A stretch of DNA of 32,287 bases, taken from positions 1 through 32,287 of the forward strand of contig JAFAJV010000024.1 in the NCBI GenBank assembly GCA_019235995.1, written 5' to 3'. This document shows, piece after piece, positions 1-6,819 of the stretch; the first letter of the stretch is position 1, and each line of letters starts with the position of its first letter. Source of the DNA: Vulcanimicrobiota bacterium (GTDB lineage Bacteria; Vulcanimicrobiota; Vulcanimicrobiia; Vulcanimicrobiales; Vulcanimicrobiaceae). A model generated the notes under the pieces. That model saw only the letters and a list, made by a program, of their open reading frames with translations. It was not told where the DNA came from and ran no database searches. The position numbers were made by a program, and so were the translations under genes.

Positions 1-556
1 CGTTGGGTCCCGTCCAGGTCGCCCGTACCTTGTCCTTGGTGCGGAACTTGCCGTTGAGCAGGACCGCGCCCGCGTGACAGACGACCGAGGGGCCGGACTG
101 CGTGCAGCGCATCGTCCCGAGGAAGCCGCCCGGGCCTCCCGCGCCCGTGACGTGCCAGGTTCCCGCAGCAGTGATCGGCGATGGCGGCAGCACCTTGTTG
201 CCGACGAACGACCCGTTTGCCGCGCGCCCGTTGTAGCCCCAGGTGCCGTTGAAGCTGTGCCCGTTCGCGCTCACGTAGACCGTCAGCCAGCCGGCCCCGC
301 TGGGGCCGTGCCACTTACCGTTGATCTGCGTGTCGTTGACGAACGTGCCGGTAAACCCGTTGCCGTTGGCGGCGTTGCTCCCGACGATGCCCATGCCGGA
401 CTGGCTCAGCGTGATCGTCGAGGTGCTCCCACCGTTCAGGCCCGTCTGCTGGACGGACCAGGTTCCGGTAACGTTCGGCGGCGCCGCGACCGCGACTGCG
501 AGGGACGTCGTGAGCATGGCCACCCCGCAGGCGAATGAAATAGCAAGACGTTTCAC
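1..556 (-). CDS. Secreted beta-rich repeat protein, 3' end outside window
   Basis: The start is GTG at 556-554, preceded at good spacing by GGGAGGAGAG. The first 25 residues form a signal peptide (VKRLAISFACGVAML..., ending near AVAAP). The mature part is rich in Gly, Asn, Thr and Ser and contains at least two related units. Each begins with GTW-x-V, followed by a TxxxSQSG-like strand, and further GTW, GKW or GTF turns follow, as in small extracellular beta-sandwich or beta-barrel repeats. Two cysteines in the second unit (MRCTQSG and VVCHAG) could pair. About 185 codons are visible, and the gene runs off the left edge without a stop. I do not recognise a named family. Export is well supported; function is unknown. 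Confidence 0.75.
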   Translation of the reverse strand, partial: MKRLAISFACGVAMLTTSLAVAVAAPPNVTGTWSVQQTGLNGGSTSTITLSQSGMGIVGSNAANGNGFTGTFVNDTQINGKWHGPSGAGWLTVYVSANGHSFNGTWGYNGRAANGSFVGNKVLPPSPITAAGTWHVTGAGGPGGFLGTMRCTQSGPSVVCHAGAVLLNGKFRTKDKVRATWTGPN

Positions 557-621
557 AATACTCTCCTCCCAGCGTCTAGTGTAGGAGGAACGAGGCTCGC
601 CCGCTATCCCGAAATTGCAGG

Positions 622-825
622 TTAGACGATGTCCTCGGGCTGGCCATGATGCTCGTCCAACTGATCGTCGCGGTTCTCGTCGAGGCTGCTCTCCCCGTAC
701 TTCTCTCGCTCGCGCCGCACGGCTTCCGCCGGGTCGATCGGCTGATCTTTGCGCGGCGCTACGTCGGGCGCGATCGCGTCGTCATCGTCGTCGGGGTATG
801 GGAACTTGTCGCTATCTATCGACAT
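622..825 (-). CDS. Small acidic hypothetical protein
   Basis: This 67-residue protein is strongly charged. It has an Asp run near residue 11 (PYPDDDDDAIAP), then RKDQPIDPAEAVRREREKYGESS and an acidic tail with HHGQPEDIV. No hydrophobic core, signal peptide or known domain is visible, so it is probably partly disordered. The ATG lies 2 bases after the stop of the zinc-ribbon-like gene, which suggests one transcript with translation by reinitiation; I see no strong Shine-Dalgarno sequence of its own. Its composition is protein-like and differs from the Arg-rich shadow frames here. Confidence 0.6.
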   Translation of the reverse strand: MSIDSDKFPYPDDDDDAIAPDVAPRKDQPIDPAEAVRREREKYGESSLDENRDDQLDEHHGQPEDIV

Positions 826-827
826 AT

Positions 828-1001
828 CTAGCGTTCAACCCGCGCCTGCTCCTTGCTCCAAACGTGGGTCTGACGGCAATGCGGACAATAGACAAAGTTA
901 CCGGACAGCGTTGCGGTGGCGAGAGTATGTTCGTCCATCGAAATGCCGGTCGGAACCGTTTTGCCGGTGTTGGGGCACGTAAAAACCACGTTTGGTGCCA
1001 T
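828..1001 (-). CDS. Small zinc-ribbon-like hypothetical protein
   Basis: This 57-residue protein starts MAPNVVFTCPNTGKTVPTGI and ends with a CPHC-x3-H-x-W segment (YCPHCRQTHVWSKEQ). The pattern CPxTGxxxPTGI ... CPHCxxxHxW matches a widespread family of small uncharacterised proteins with one metal-binding knuckle. Only three Cys are present, so if a metal is bound, His would complete the site. The ATG at 1001 is chosen because GAGGAA lies 6 bases upstream; the frame stays open further upstream but the residues there look non-coding. The acidic 67-residue gene follows after 2 bases. Confidence 0.65.
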   Translation of the reverse strand: MAPNVVFTCPNTGKTVPTGISMDEHTLATATLSGNFVYCPHCRQTHVWSKEQARVER

Positions 1002-1012
1002 GGCGTTCCTCT

Positions 1013-1057
1013 TCAGTGGTGAAAGAGCGCCATCACCTCGAGCGGTTGCGCGCTCAT
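1013..1057 (-). CDS. 14-codon ORF, internal-deletion copy of the neighbouring coiled-coil gene
   Basis: The ORF reads MSAQPLEVMALFHH. Its first seven residues equal the MSAQPLE that begins the 82-residue gene at 1226-1474, and its last four (LFHH) equal that gene's C-terminus. The shared codons differ only at synonymous third positions in the N-terminal part (CAA/CAG, GAG/GAA). A strong Shine-Dalgarno sequence, AAAGGAG, lies 6 bases before the ATG. It may be a translated micro-peptide or a decayed relic of a duplicate that lost its middle. The zinc-ribbon-like gene begins 11 bases after its stop. Confidence 0.35.
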   Translation of the reverse strand: MSAQPLEVMALFHH

Positions 1058-1086
1058 GTCCGGCTCCTTTCGCTAGTCTCCATACG

Positions 1087-1248
1087 ATGCCTATCACGCG
1101 CGACGTGGTGGCACGCGTTGTTCCCCAAAACCGCGCAGACGTCGAGACGGCGTTCACGTGGCTCGCGTGCCCCAACGTCGACGCCGCGACGCACGATGAC
1201 GGCGCGCTCGTGATCCTGGCGCAGGCTAGTGGTGAAAGAGCACTGTAA
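1087..1248 (+). CDS. Possible small hypothetical protein, plus strand
   Basis: This 53-residue ORF (MPITRDVVARVVPQNRADV..., ending LVILAQASGERAL) has a more protein-like composition than the opposite strand over the same bases. It fills the gap between two minus-strand small genes and overlaps the 3' end of the coiled-coil gene by 23 bases. No clear Shine-Dalgarno sequence precedes the ATG and no family is recognised, so it may be a chance ORF. Confidence 0.35.
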   Translation: MPITRDVVARVVPQNRADVETAFTWLACPNVDAATHDDGALVILAQASGERAL

Positions 1249-1474
1249 CGATCGTCGAGAGCCAACTCGCGATCACGATTCCGGTTAGCCAGTTGAACCG
1301 TTGATCGACGAGCGAAAAACGCGAATCAACTTGATTGAATCGAGACTCCATGTGCGAAGTGACATCGGCGAAGCGCGCCGTCATCGTGCGCTCGAGCGAC
1401 TCGAGCCTACGGTCGACTTGGAGAAAGGCTCCCTCGACGTGGGCCATGCGCGTTTCGAGCGGCTGCGCGCTCAT
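1226..1474 (-). CDS. Small coiled-coil protein with C-terminal membrane anchor
   Basis: Started at ATG 1474, the protein has 82 residues. Residues 1-60 form an amphipathic heptad region with repeats of the type RF-x-x-VDSRF/VDQRF. A single hydrophobic segment follows (WLTGIVIASWLSTIVTVLFHH), ending at the C-terminus. This resembles small XhlA-like or tail-anchored coiled-coil proteins common in soil bacteria. A TTG at 1504 would add ten residues but has only a weak ribosome site. MSAQPLE is preferred because the nearby 14-codon ORF begins with the same residues. Function is unknown; oligomerisation at the inner membrane is inferred. Confidence 0.6.
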   Translation of the reverse strand: MSAQPLETRMAHVEGAFLQVDRRLESLERTMTARFADVTSHMESRFNQVDSRFSLVDQRFNWLTGIVIASWLSTIVTVLFHH

Positions 1475-1535
1475 GATGGCGGACGTTCCAGGTTCGGCAT
1501 GCAATCCCTATCACACGAATCTGTGCAAGCGTCTA

Positions 1536-3116
1536 TCAGCGACGGCTCAGCATCACACGCGCGGCGTTCCAGCCGGCGGCGCCCATCACGCCGCCGCCGG
1601 GATGCGCGGCCGCGCCGCACAGATACAGGCCGCGAATCGGTGTCGTGTAGCTCGCGAACCCCGGTAGGGGTCGGAACGCGAACAGCTGATGCAGCGGCAT
1701 GGCGCCTTGGAAGATGCTGCCGCCGGTCAGGCCGAACGTCGATTCCAAATCCACCGGCGTGAGGATCTGCCGGTCGATCACGGAGTCCTTGAACCCCGGC
1801 GCGTAGCGCTCCACGACGTCGAAGCAGCGATCGGCGTACGCATTGCGTTTTTGGTCCGTCCACTCGCCCTCCGCGAGCCGGTACGGCGCGTACTGCGTGA
1901 ACATCGACATCAGATGCTTGCCGGGCGGCGCGACCGTCGGATCGAGCGACGACGGCATCGTGCATTCCACCACCGGCTCCCGCGAAAAGTCGCCGTATTT
2001 CGCGTCGTCATACGCGTGTTCGATGAAATCCTGGTCGGGGCAGAGGTGCACCGTGCCGAAGTGTTGCGGCCCGGGTTCGTGCCCGGGAAGCGCCGTGAAG
2101 CTCGGCAGGCGCTCCAGCGCGACGTTGATCTTGCAGGACGCACTGCTGTACGAAATCCGCTCGACGGCCGCCTTGAACTCCGGAGGCAGCTCCGCCGGAT
2201 CGAGCAGGTTCTCGAACGTCACGTGACAGTCGACGCCGCTCGCGACGCGCCGTGCCTGGAACTCGTCGCCGTTGGCCAGCGCGACGCCGGTTACTCGTCC
2301 GCTGCGCGTCAGGATCCTGGCCACGGCCGCGTCGGTGCGAATCTCGACGCCGAGCGCCGTCGCGGCCGCCGCGAGCGCCTGCGTGAGGCCGCCCATGCCG
2401 CCGCGCACGTAGCTCCACACGCCCCGCTTGCCGTTGGTCTCGCCCATCACGTGGTGAAACAAGACATACGCCGTTCCGGGCATCGACGGCGCCATGAATG
2501 CGCCGATGATCGCGTCGGTCGCAATCGTGCCCTTCAGCTCTTCCGATTCGAACCAGCGGTCGAGGATCGGGCGGGCCGCGCCGGTGAGCACCTCGATGGC
2601 CTCGCCCATGCAGGGGCCGAGGCGTTGCAGCGCTCGGCCCATCTTACCGGCCTCGAGCAGTTGACTCAGGCTGGGATGCACGAGGTTGGGTGGTACCTGC
2701 TTCAGCGTCGGTTCGACGACGGACGCCACCCGCTCGAGCATTGCCTCGTATTTGGGATAGTTCTCGGCGTCGCGCCGGCTGAACTTCGCGATCTCCCGGA
2801 CGTCGTTGTCGATCCCCGCTCCGAGCATCAGATAGCGTCCGTCCTCGAACGGCGAGAATGACGCCGGATTGCGTTCGATGGGCTCGAAGCCGAACTCGCG
2901 CAGTTTCAGGTCCTCGATGATCTCGGGACGGAACAAGCTGTTGACGTAGGCGGCCGTCGAGACCTTGAATCCGGGAAACGTCTCCTCCGTGACGCAGGCG
3001 CCGCCCACGATGTAACGGCGCTCCAGCACGAGCACCCGCCAACCGGAGCGCGCGAGATAGCACGCCGTGACGAGCCCGTTGTGCCCGCCGCCGATCACGA
3101 TCGCATCGTACTTCAT
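1536..3116 (-). CDS. PYROXD2/CrtI-type FAD-dependent oxidoreductase
   Basis: This 526-residue flavoprotein belongs to the phytoene-desaturase-like amine oxidase superfamily. The N-terminal Rossmann motif is clear (VIGGGHNGLVTACYLARSG, then ERR about 20 residues on). The C-terminal FAD motif RGLYLCGAAAHPGGGVMGAAG is characteristic of the PYROXD2 branch rather than true carotenoid desaturases. Substrate and reaction are unknown; an FAD-linked dehydrogenation or desaturation is expected. The ATG lies 10 bases after the stop of the receptor gene with AGGG upstream, so it is the last gene of the minus-strand operon. No carotenoid synthesis genes are nearby, which argues against a pigment role. Its length fits the family and no key motif is missing. 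Confidence 0.88.
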   Translation of the reverse strand: MKYDAIVIGGGHNGLVTACYLARSGWRVLVLERRYIVGGACVTEETFPGFKVSTAAYVNSLFRPEIIEDLKLREFGFEPIERNPASFSPFEDGRYLMLGAGIDNDVREIAKFSRRDAENYPKYEAMLERVASVVEPTLKQVPPNLVHPSLSQLLEAGKMGRALQRLGPCMGEAIEVLTGAARPILDRWFESEELKGTIATDAIIGAFMAPSMPGTAYVLFHHVMGETNGKRGVWSYVRGGMGGLTQALAAAATALGVEIRTDAAVARILTRSGRVTGVALANGDEFQARRVASGVDCHVTFENLLDPAELPPEFKAAVERISYSSASCKINVALERLPSFTALPGHEPGPQHFGTVHLCPDQDFIEHAYDDAKYGDFSREPVVECTMPSSLDPTVAPPGKHLMSMFTQYAPYRLAEGEWTDQKRNAYADRCFDVVERYAPGFKDSVIDRQILTPVDLESTFGLTGGSIFQGAMPLHQLFAFRPLPGFASYTTPIRGLYLCGAAAHPGGGVMGAAGWNAARVMLSRR

Positions 3117-3126
3117 GCTAAGGGCC

Positions 3127-6100
3127 CTAAATCTTCAACTTTACGCTGACGTATGCGTTGAAGGGCGTGTTCAACGAGCTCGTCTGATCGTTGTAGGTGC
3201 CGAAGTACGGCTCGTACGGATAACGCAGGAACGTTTGCACGTTCGCGCCCGGATTGTAGGCGTTGCCGACGGGCGGCGTCGTGGGGCCGCCGATGAGGTT
3301 CGTATAGAGGCACGTCGAGTTGCTCCAGTAATAGGTGAACGCGGTGTGCTGGCCGCCGAAGCAGGTCTGCAGCAGGTTCGCGAGCGTGACCGTGAGGCTG
3401 ACCCTCGGCGAGAGCTCGTAGCCGAGCTGCAGGTGACCGAGGAGCTGCGCCGGCTCGCGAAACGCGCCAATCGCATCGAACTGGCCCGTGTACGGATCCG
3501 GGATCGACAGCGTCGCCGCACAGTGCGGGGCGTTGGCATTGAACGGTCCGCCGCCGGCCGCGCCGTAGGGGTAACGCGAGTCGCCGGCCGTCGATCCGGG
3601 CAGCGGCGGTCCGCATCCCGACGCGGGATCGATGCCGGGCGTCGTCAGCGGCGCGCCATAACGGTTGCCGGCGACGAACTGCAACGACGGCGTTATCGTG
3701 AACCGGTTGTGCTTGTAGTTGAGCAGCAGCGTGGCCACATACGGATAGTTGTAGGCGTTCACGCCCGATCCGATCGGTCCCGGGAAAATCGAAAACGGCA
3801 AGTACGACGCCGTCGGATCGAACAACGAAAACGCCGGCGACCGCCAGTACGGGTTCGCGATGCTGCCCGCCGGGCAGTTCGGTGCGGGGATGCCCTTCTT
3901 GCTGTAGCAGGGCGCCGGCGGCTTTCCATTGCTGGTCGCGCCGCACATCGGCTCGCCGAACTGGCGCTTCCCGTACGCGTTGCCGCTGGGCGCGCACGCG
4001 GCGGTATACGCATTATATCCCGATATTCCAGCGTTGATCGGCGAGATTACGGTGGTGCCGTTGGGCAGCGTGCCGTACTTGACCGTCGCATAGGTGTATG
4101 CAAACGAGAGCTGCCCGGAGAACCCGTTGCGGCTAAAGTCGCCCTTGTCGAATTGGAATTCGAAACCGGATGACGTCTGATATCCCGCGTTCAAGCCGGA
4201 GGTGAGGCCGGTCACGTAGTTGATATAGAAGTTCTCGACCTGGTCCTGCGTCTGGCGCAGAAACGGCGTCAGCTTGAAGGACATCTCCGTTCCCTTGAAG
4301 TGATGCTCGATCGAGAAGTCGCTGTTATACGAGACGGACGGGGCCACTTCGTGGCCGGGGGTCGTGAAGCCGAGAGAATAAAACTGGGATAGCGTGTCGG
4401 GCAAGTTCTGCTGGAGGCCGTTGTACTGTTCGTAGGCGGAGCTCGGCTGTTCGTTGTAGCGGCCATAGCTCGCGCGCAGCACCGTATCCGGGCTTACCGT
4501 GTACGTGACGCCGAAACGTGGCTGCGGAATGTTGTAGTCAAAGCTGCCGGGGATGTTCTGCAGGTTCGCGTTGACGTATTGACCCCCGAAGGCGGAACAG
4601 GGCTTCTGTGAGTTCGTCGACCAGGACCCATTGCCGATGAGCGCCGTGCGGTCGACGAGCGTCAGCGTCTGAGTGTCGTAGCACGTGTCCTGGTTGAATG
4701 CGTCGAACCAGAACGCCCGGGCCGCTCCCGTAACGGTGTTGGCTCCCACGAAGCTGTAGTTGTCCACGCGGACGCCCGCGTTGACGAAAAGCCGATCGTT
4801 GGGACGCCACTCGTCGTTGAACGAATATCCCGCGAAGTACGGCGTCACCGTGTTATTCAGCCCGTACGCTCCGTTTTCCACGACGTAGAATCCGCACGGC
4901 CCGCCGCCGCAGGTCACGCCGGAGAGGTTGGGCGGCGGCGTCCCGCCGTAGATGCCGGAGAGCGAGGCGAAGCTGGGCAGCGTCTTGCCGTAGACCACGC
5001 CGCTGGCGCCGCCGTCACTGCACGTCGTCGGCGTCGTCGTGTACGCGCTGCTCGGGCCGGCGAGCGCATAGCAGGTGCCGCTGTTGGGATTGTTGCGATT
5101 TACGAGCACGGCGAAGCTGTCAGCGGAGCCAAACATCTGCTCGTTGTAGATGCGCGCGCCGGTCGCCGTGGTATAGCTGCCCTCTGCTTCGATGAGGTTC
5201 TGTGGGCTGAGCTGGTCCGTGAAGGAGATGCTCACGCCGCGTGTATGATTGTTGATCTCATAGTCGCCCGAGTCGTAGAAAGCGTACGGCTGGAGCGACA
5301 TCATCGGCCCGTTCTCGATCCAGTCGGAGTAGTACGTGTAACCGTAGACGCGCAGGAACGCGCTGCTGTTGAAATTTTTCTGGTATTGGAGTTTGACGAT
5401 CGCCTGTCCGTTGTAGCCACGATCGCGCTGGTTCCACGGGTCCGGAATTGGTCCGAAGAGCGGGTGGGGCGGTGACGACGGATAGAGGTAGGGCGTGACG
5501 AGCGAGGACGGATTGGCCGGCAAGAACGAGCCGAGCGGGCCGCGATACTGGTAGCTGTCGAGGTAGTACGGCGGGAAGGCGCCGACGGTGTTGATCCAGT
5601 TCGCGTAGCCTTCGTCGTTCACGGAGCTGAGGAACGTCGTGAAAATTTCGTCGTTATCGTAGAGCAGCTGGATGTCGTCGCGCAGTCCGTCGTTGCGGTG
5701 CGGGATCGCAATGTGAACGTTCGCGACCGCGGTGCGCGTCGCGACGTTGGCCGCGTTGATCGTGCCGAAGCCGGTCGGCCCGAGGATCCAGCCCGGCGTT
5801 CCGCTGAGGCCCACGTTGGGCGAACCGTTGGTGTAGCACGACGGCAGCACCGTCGTGTGTAAGACGCTCGGAGCCGGGCAGGTTCCGATCAGTTGCCCGA
5901 ATTCGCTGGTGTACGCGGCGCCCCCGAATTGATCGACGTAGCGGTGATCCTGGTTGTAGCCGCCGATGCCGACGTAGTAGGAAAACTCGCGGTCGGGCGT
6001 GGCGCCGCCCGCCTCGACGTTGAGGCTGTGATAGAAGGTCGGCGTGCCGGCGCTCGCGTTCAGCGTTGCATAGCCGGGAAACGTCCCCGTCTTGATCACC

Positions 6101-6819
6101 TGATTGACGAACCCGGCGAGCCCCTGGGCCTCGGCGTTCGAGGGCGTGGCGCCGGTGTACACCTGCAACTCGAGCTGCCCCAGCGACGAGAGCGACCCCG
6201 ACGGAAAGTTGTCGAACGCGCGATTGATGGGGATACCGTCGAACTCGTAACCGACCTCGTACGCATCGCCCCCGCGCACGTGGACCGCTTGCAGGTAGCC
6301 GTTCTGATTCGCCGGCACATAGGCGCCCGGGACCGAGGCGATCGCCGAGTACGCGCTGTTGAGGGCGCCGCCGCCGCCCAGCACCGCCGTGCGCTCTTGC
6401 TGCGCGGCGTTCACGGAGTAAAGATCGGCCGTCGTACCGGGCCGCACGAGGCTCGACGAGCTGCGCGATGTCACGTTCGCGATGGTCTTAAGCGCGACGC
6501 GCATCGAGAGCGTCAGCGTCTGCTGCGCGTCCGCGAACACGGCGATGCCCGCGTAGGAAATCGGCGAATAGCCGGCTCTTTTCAGCGAGATCGTGTATTC
6601 GTCGGGCGCCAGCGAGACGAACGCGAAGTGACCGCGCGCGTCGGTAGTCGTGCTCGCGCTCTGGGACGGGCTCGTCACGCTTACGGCGACGCCCGCGAGC
6701 GGCGTCGCCGTCCCGAATTCGGAAACGATCCCGCTGATGCCGCCCGTCGTTCCCGCCTGCACGGGCGTGAGTTGCACGACGCACAGAACGAGCACAGTCA
6801 TCAAAATCCGTAGCTTCAT
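3127..6819 (-). CDS. TonB-dependent outer-membrane receptor with N-terminal CarboxypepD_reg-like domain
   Basis: The receptor has 1230 residues. Residues 1-22 are a signal peptide (MKLRILMTVLVLCVVQLTPVQA). About 25-110 form a carboxypeptidase-regulatory-like beta-sandwich (ISGIVSEFGTATPLAGVAVSV ... DEYTISLKRAGY). About 120-240 form the plug, with VRGGDAYEVGYEFDGIPINRAF; the rest is a beta-barrel rich in aromatic strands and ending AYVSVKLKI. The family imports large or scarce substrates with energy from TonB-ExbBD, which are not in this window. ATG 6819 is preferred over GTG 6825: GGAGGAG lies 5 bases before it, and its ATGA overlaps the stop of the BNR gene. The mature protein has 16 Cys in eight local pairs, which is unusual. 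The substrate is unknown but probably feeds the adjacent oxygenases. Confidence 0.92.
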   Translation of the reverse strand: MKLRILMTVLVLCVVQLTPVQAGTTGGISGIVSEFGTATPLAGVAVSVTSPSQSASTTTDARGHFAFVSLAPDEYTISLKRAGYSPISYAGIAVFADAQQTLTLSMRVALKTIANVTSRSSSSLVRPGTTADLYSVNAAQQERTAVLGGGGALNSAYSAIASVPGAYVPANQNGYLQAVHVRGGDAYEVGYEFDGIPINRAFDNFPSGSLSSLGQLELQVYTGATPSNAEAQGLAGFVNQVIKTGTFPGYATLNASAGTPTFYHSLNVEAGGATPDREFSYYVGIGGYNQDHRYVDQFGGAAYTSEFGQLIGTCPAPSVLHTTVLPSCYTNGSPNVGLSGTPGWILGPTGFGTINAANVATRTAVANVHIAIPHRNDGLRDDIQLLYDNDEIFTTFLSSVNDEGYANWINTVGAFPPYYLDSYQYRGPLGSFLPANPSSLVTPYLYPSSPPHPLFGPIPDPWNQRDRGYNGQAIVKLQYQKNFNSSAFLRVYGYTYYSDWIENGPMMSLQPYAFYDSGDYEINNHTRGVSISFTDQLSPQNLIEAEGSYTTATGARIYNEQMFGSADSFAVLVNRNNPNSGTCYALAGPSSAYTTTPTTCSDGGASGVVYGKTLPSFASLSGIYGGTPPPNLSGVTCGGGPCGFYVVENGAYGLNNTVTPYFAGYSFNDEWRPNDRLFVNAGVRVDNYSFVGANTVTGAARAFWFDAFNQDTCYDTQTLTLVDRTALIGNGSWSTNSQKPCSAFGGQYVNANLQNIPGSFDYNIPQPRFGVTYTVSPDTVLRASYGRYNEQPSSAYEQYNGLQQNLPDTLSQFYSLGFTTPGHEVAPSVSYNSDFSIEHHFKGTEMSFKLTPFLRQTQDQVENFYINYVTGLTSGLNAGYQTSSGFEFQFDKGDFSRNGFSGQLSFAYTYATVKYGTLPNGTTVISPINAGISGYNAYTAACAPSGNAYGKRQFGEPMCGATSNGKPPAPCYSKKGIPAPNCPAGSIANPYWRSPAFSLFDPTASYLPFSIFPGPIGSGVNAYNYPYVATLLLNYKHNRFTITPSLQFVAGNRYGAPLTTPGIDPASGCGPPLPGSTAGDSRYPYGAAGGGPFNANAPHCAATLSIPDPYTGQFDAIGAFREPAQLLGHLQLGYELSPRVSLTVTLANLLQTCFGGQHTAFTYYWSNSTCLYTNLIGGPTTPPVGNAYNPGANVQTFLRYPYEPYFGTYNDQTSSLNTPFNAYVSVKLKI

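Noticed and set aside
916-1086. Upstream extension of the small plus-strand ORF to 110 codons
   Set aside because: It would run antisense through the zinc-ribbon-like gene and its composition there is not protein-like.
1301-1762. Plus-strand ORFs over the end of the flavoenzyme gene
   Set aside because: Very Arg/Ser-rich shadow frames opposite clear coding sequence.
1536-3116. Carotenoid desaturase (CrtI) as the specific function
   Set aside because: The C-terminal motif fits PYROXD2-like enzymes better and no carotenoid genes are nearby.
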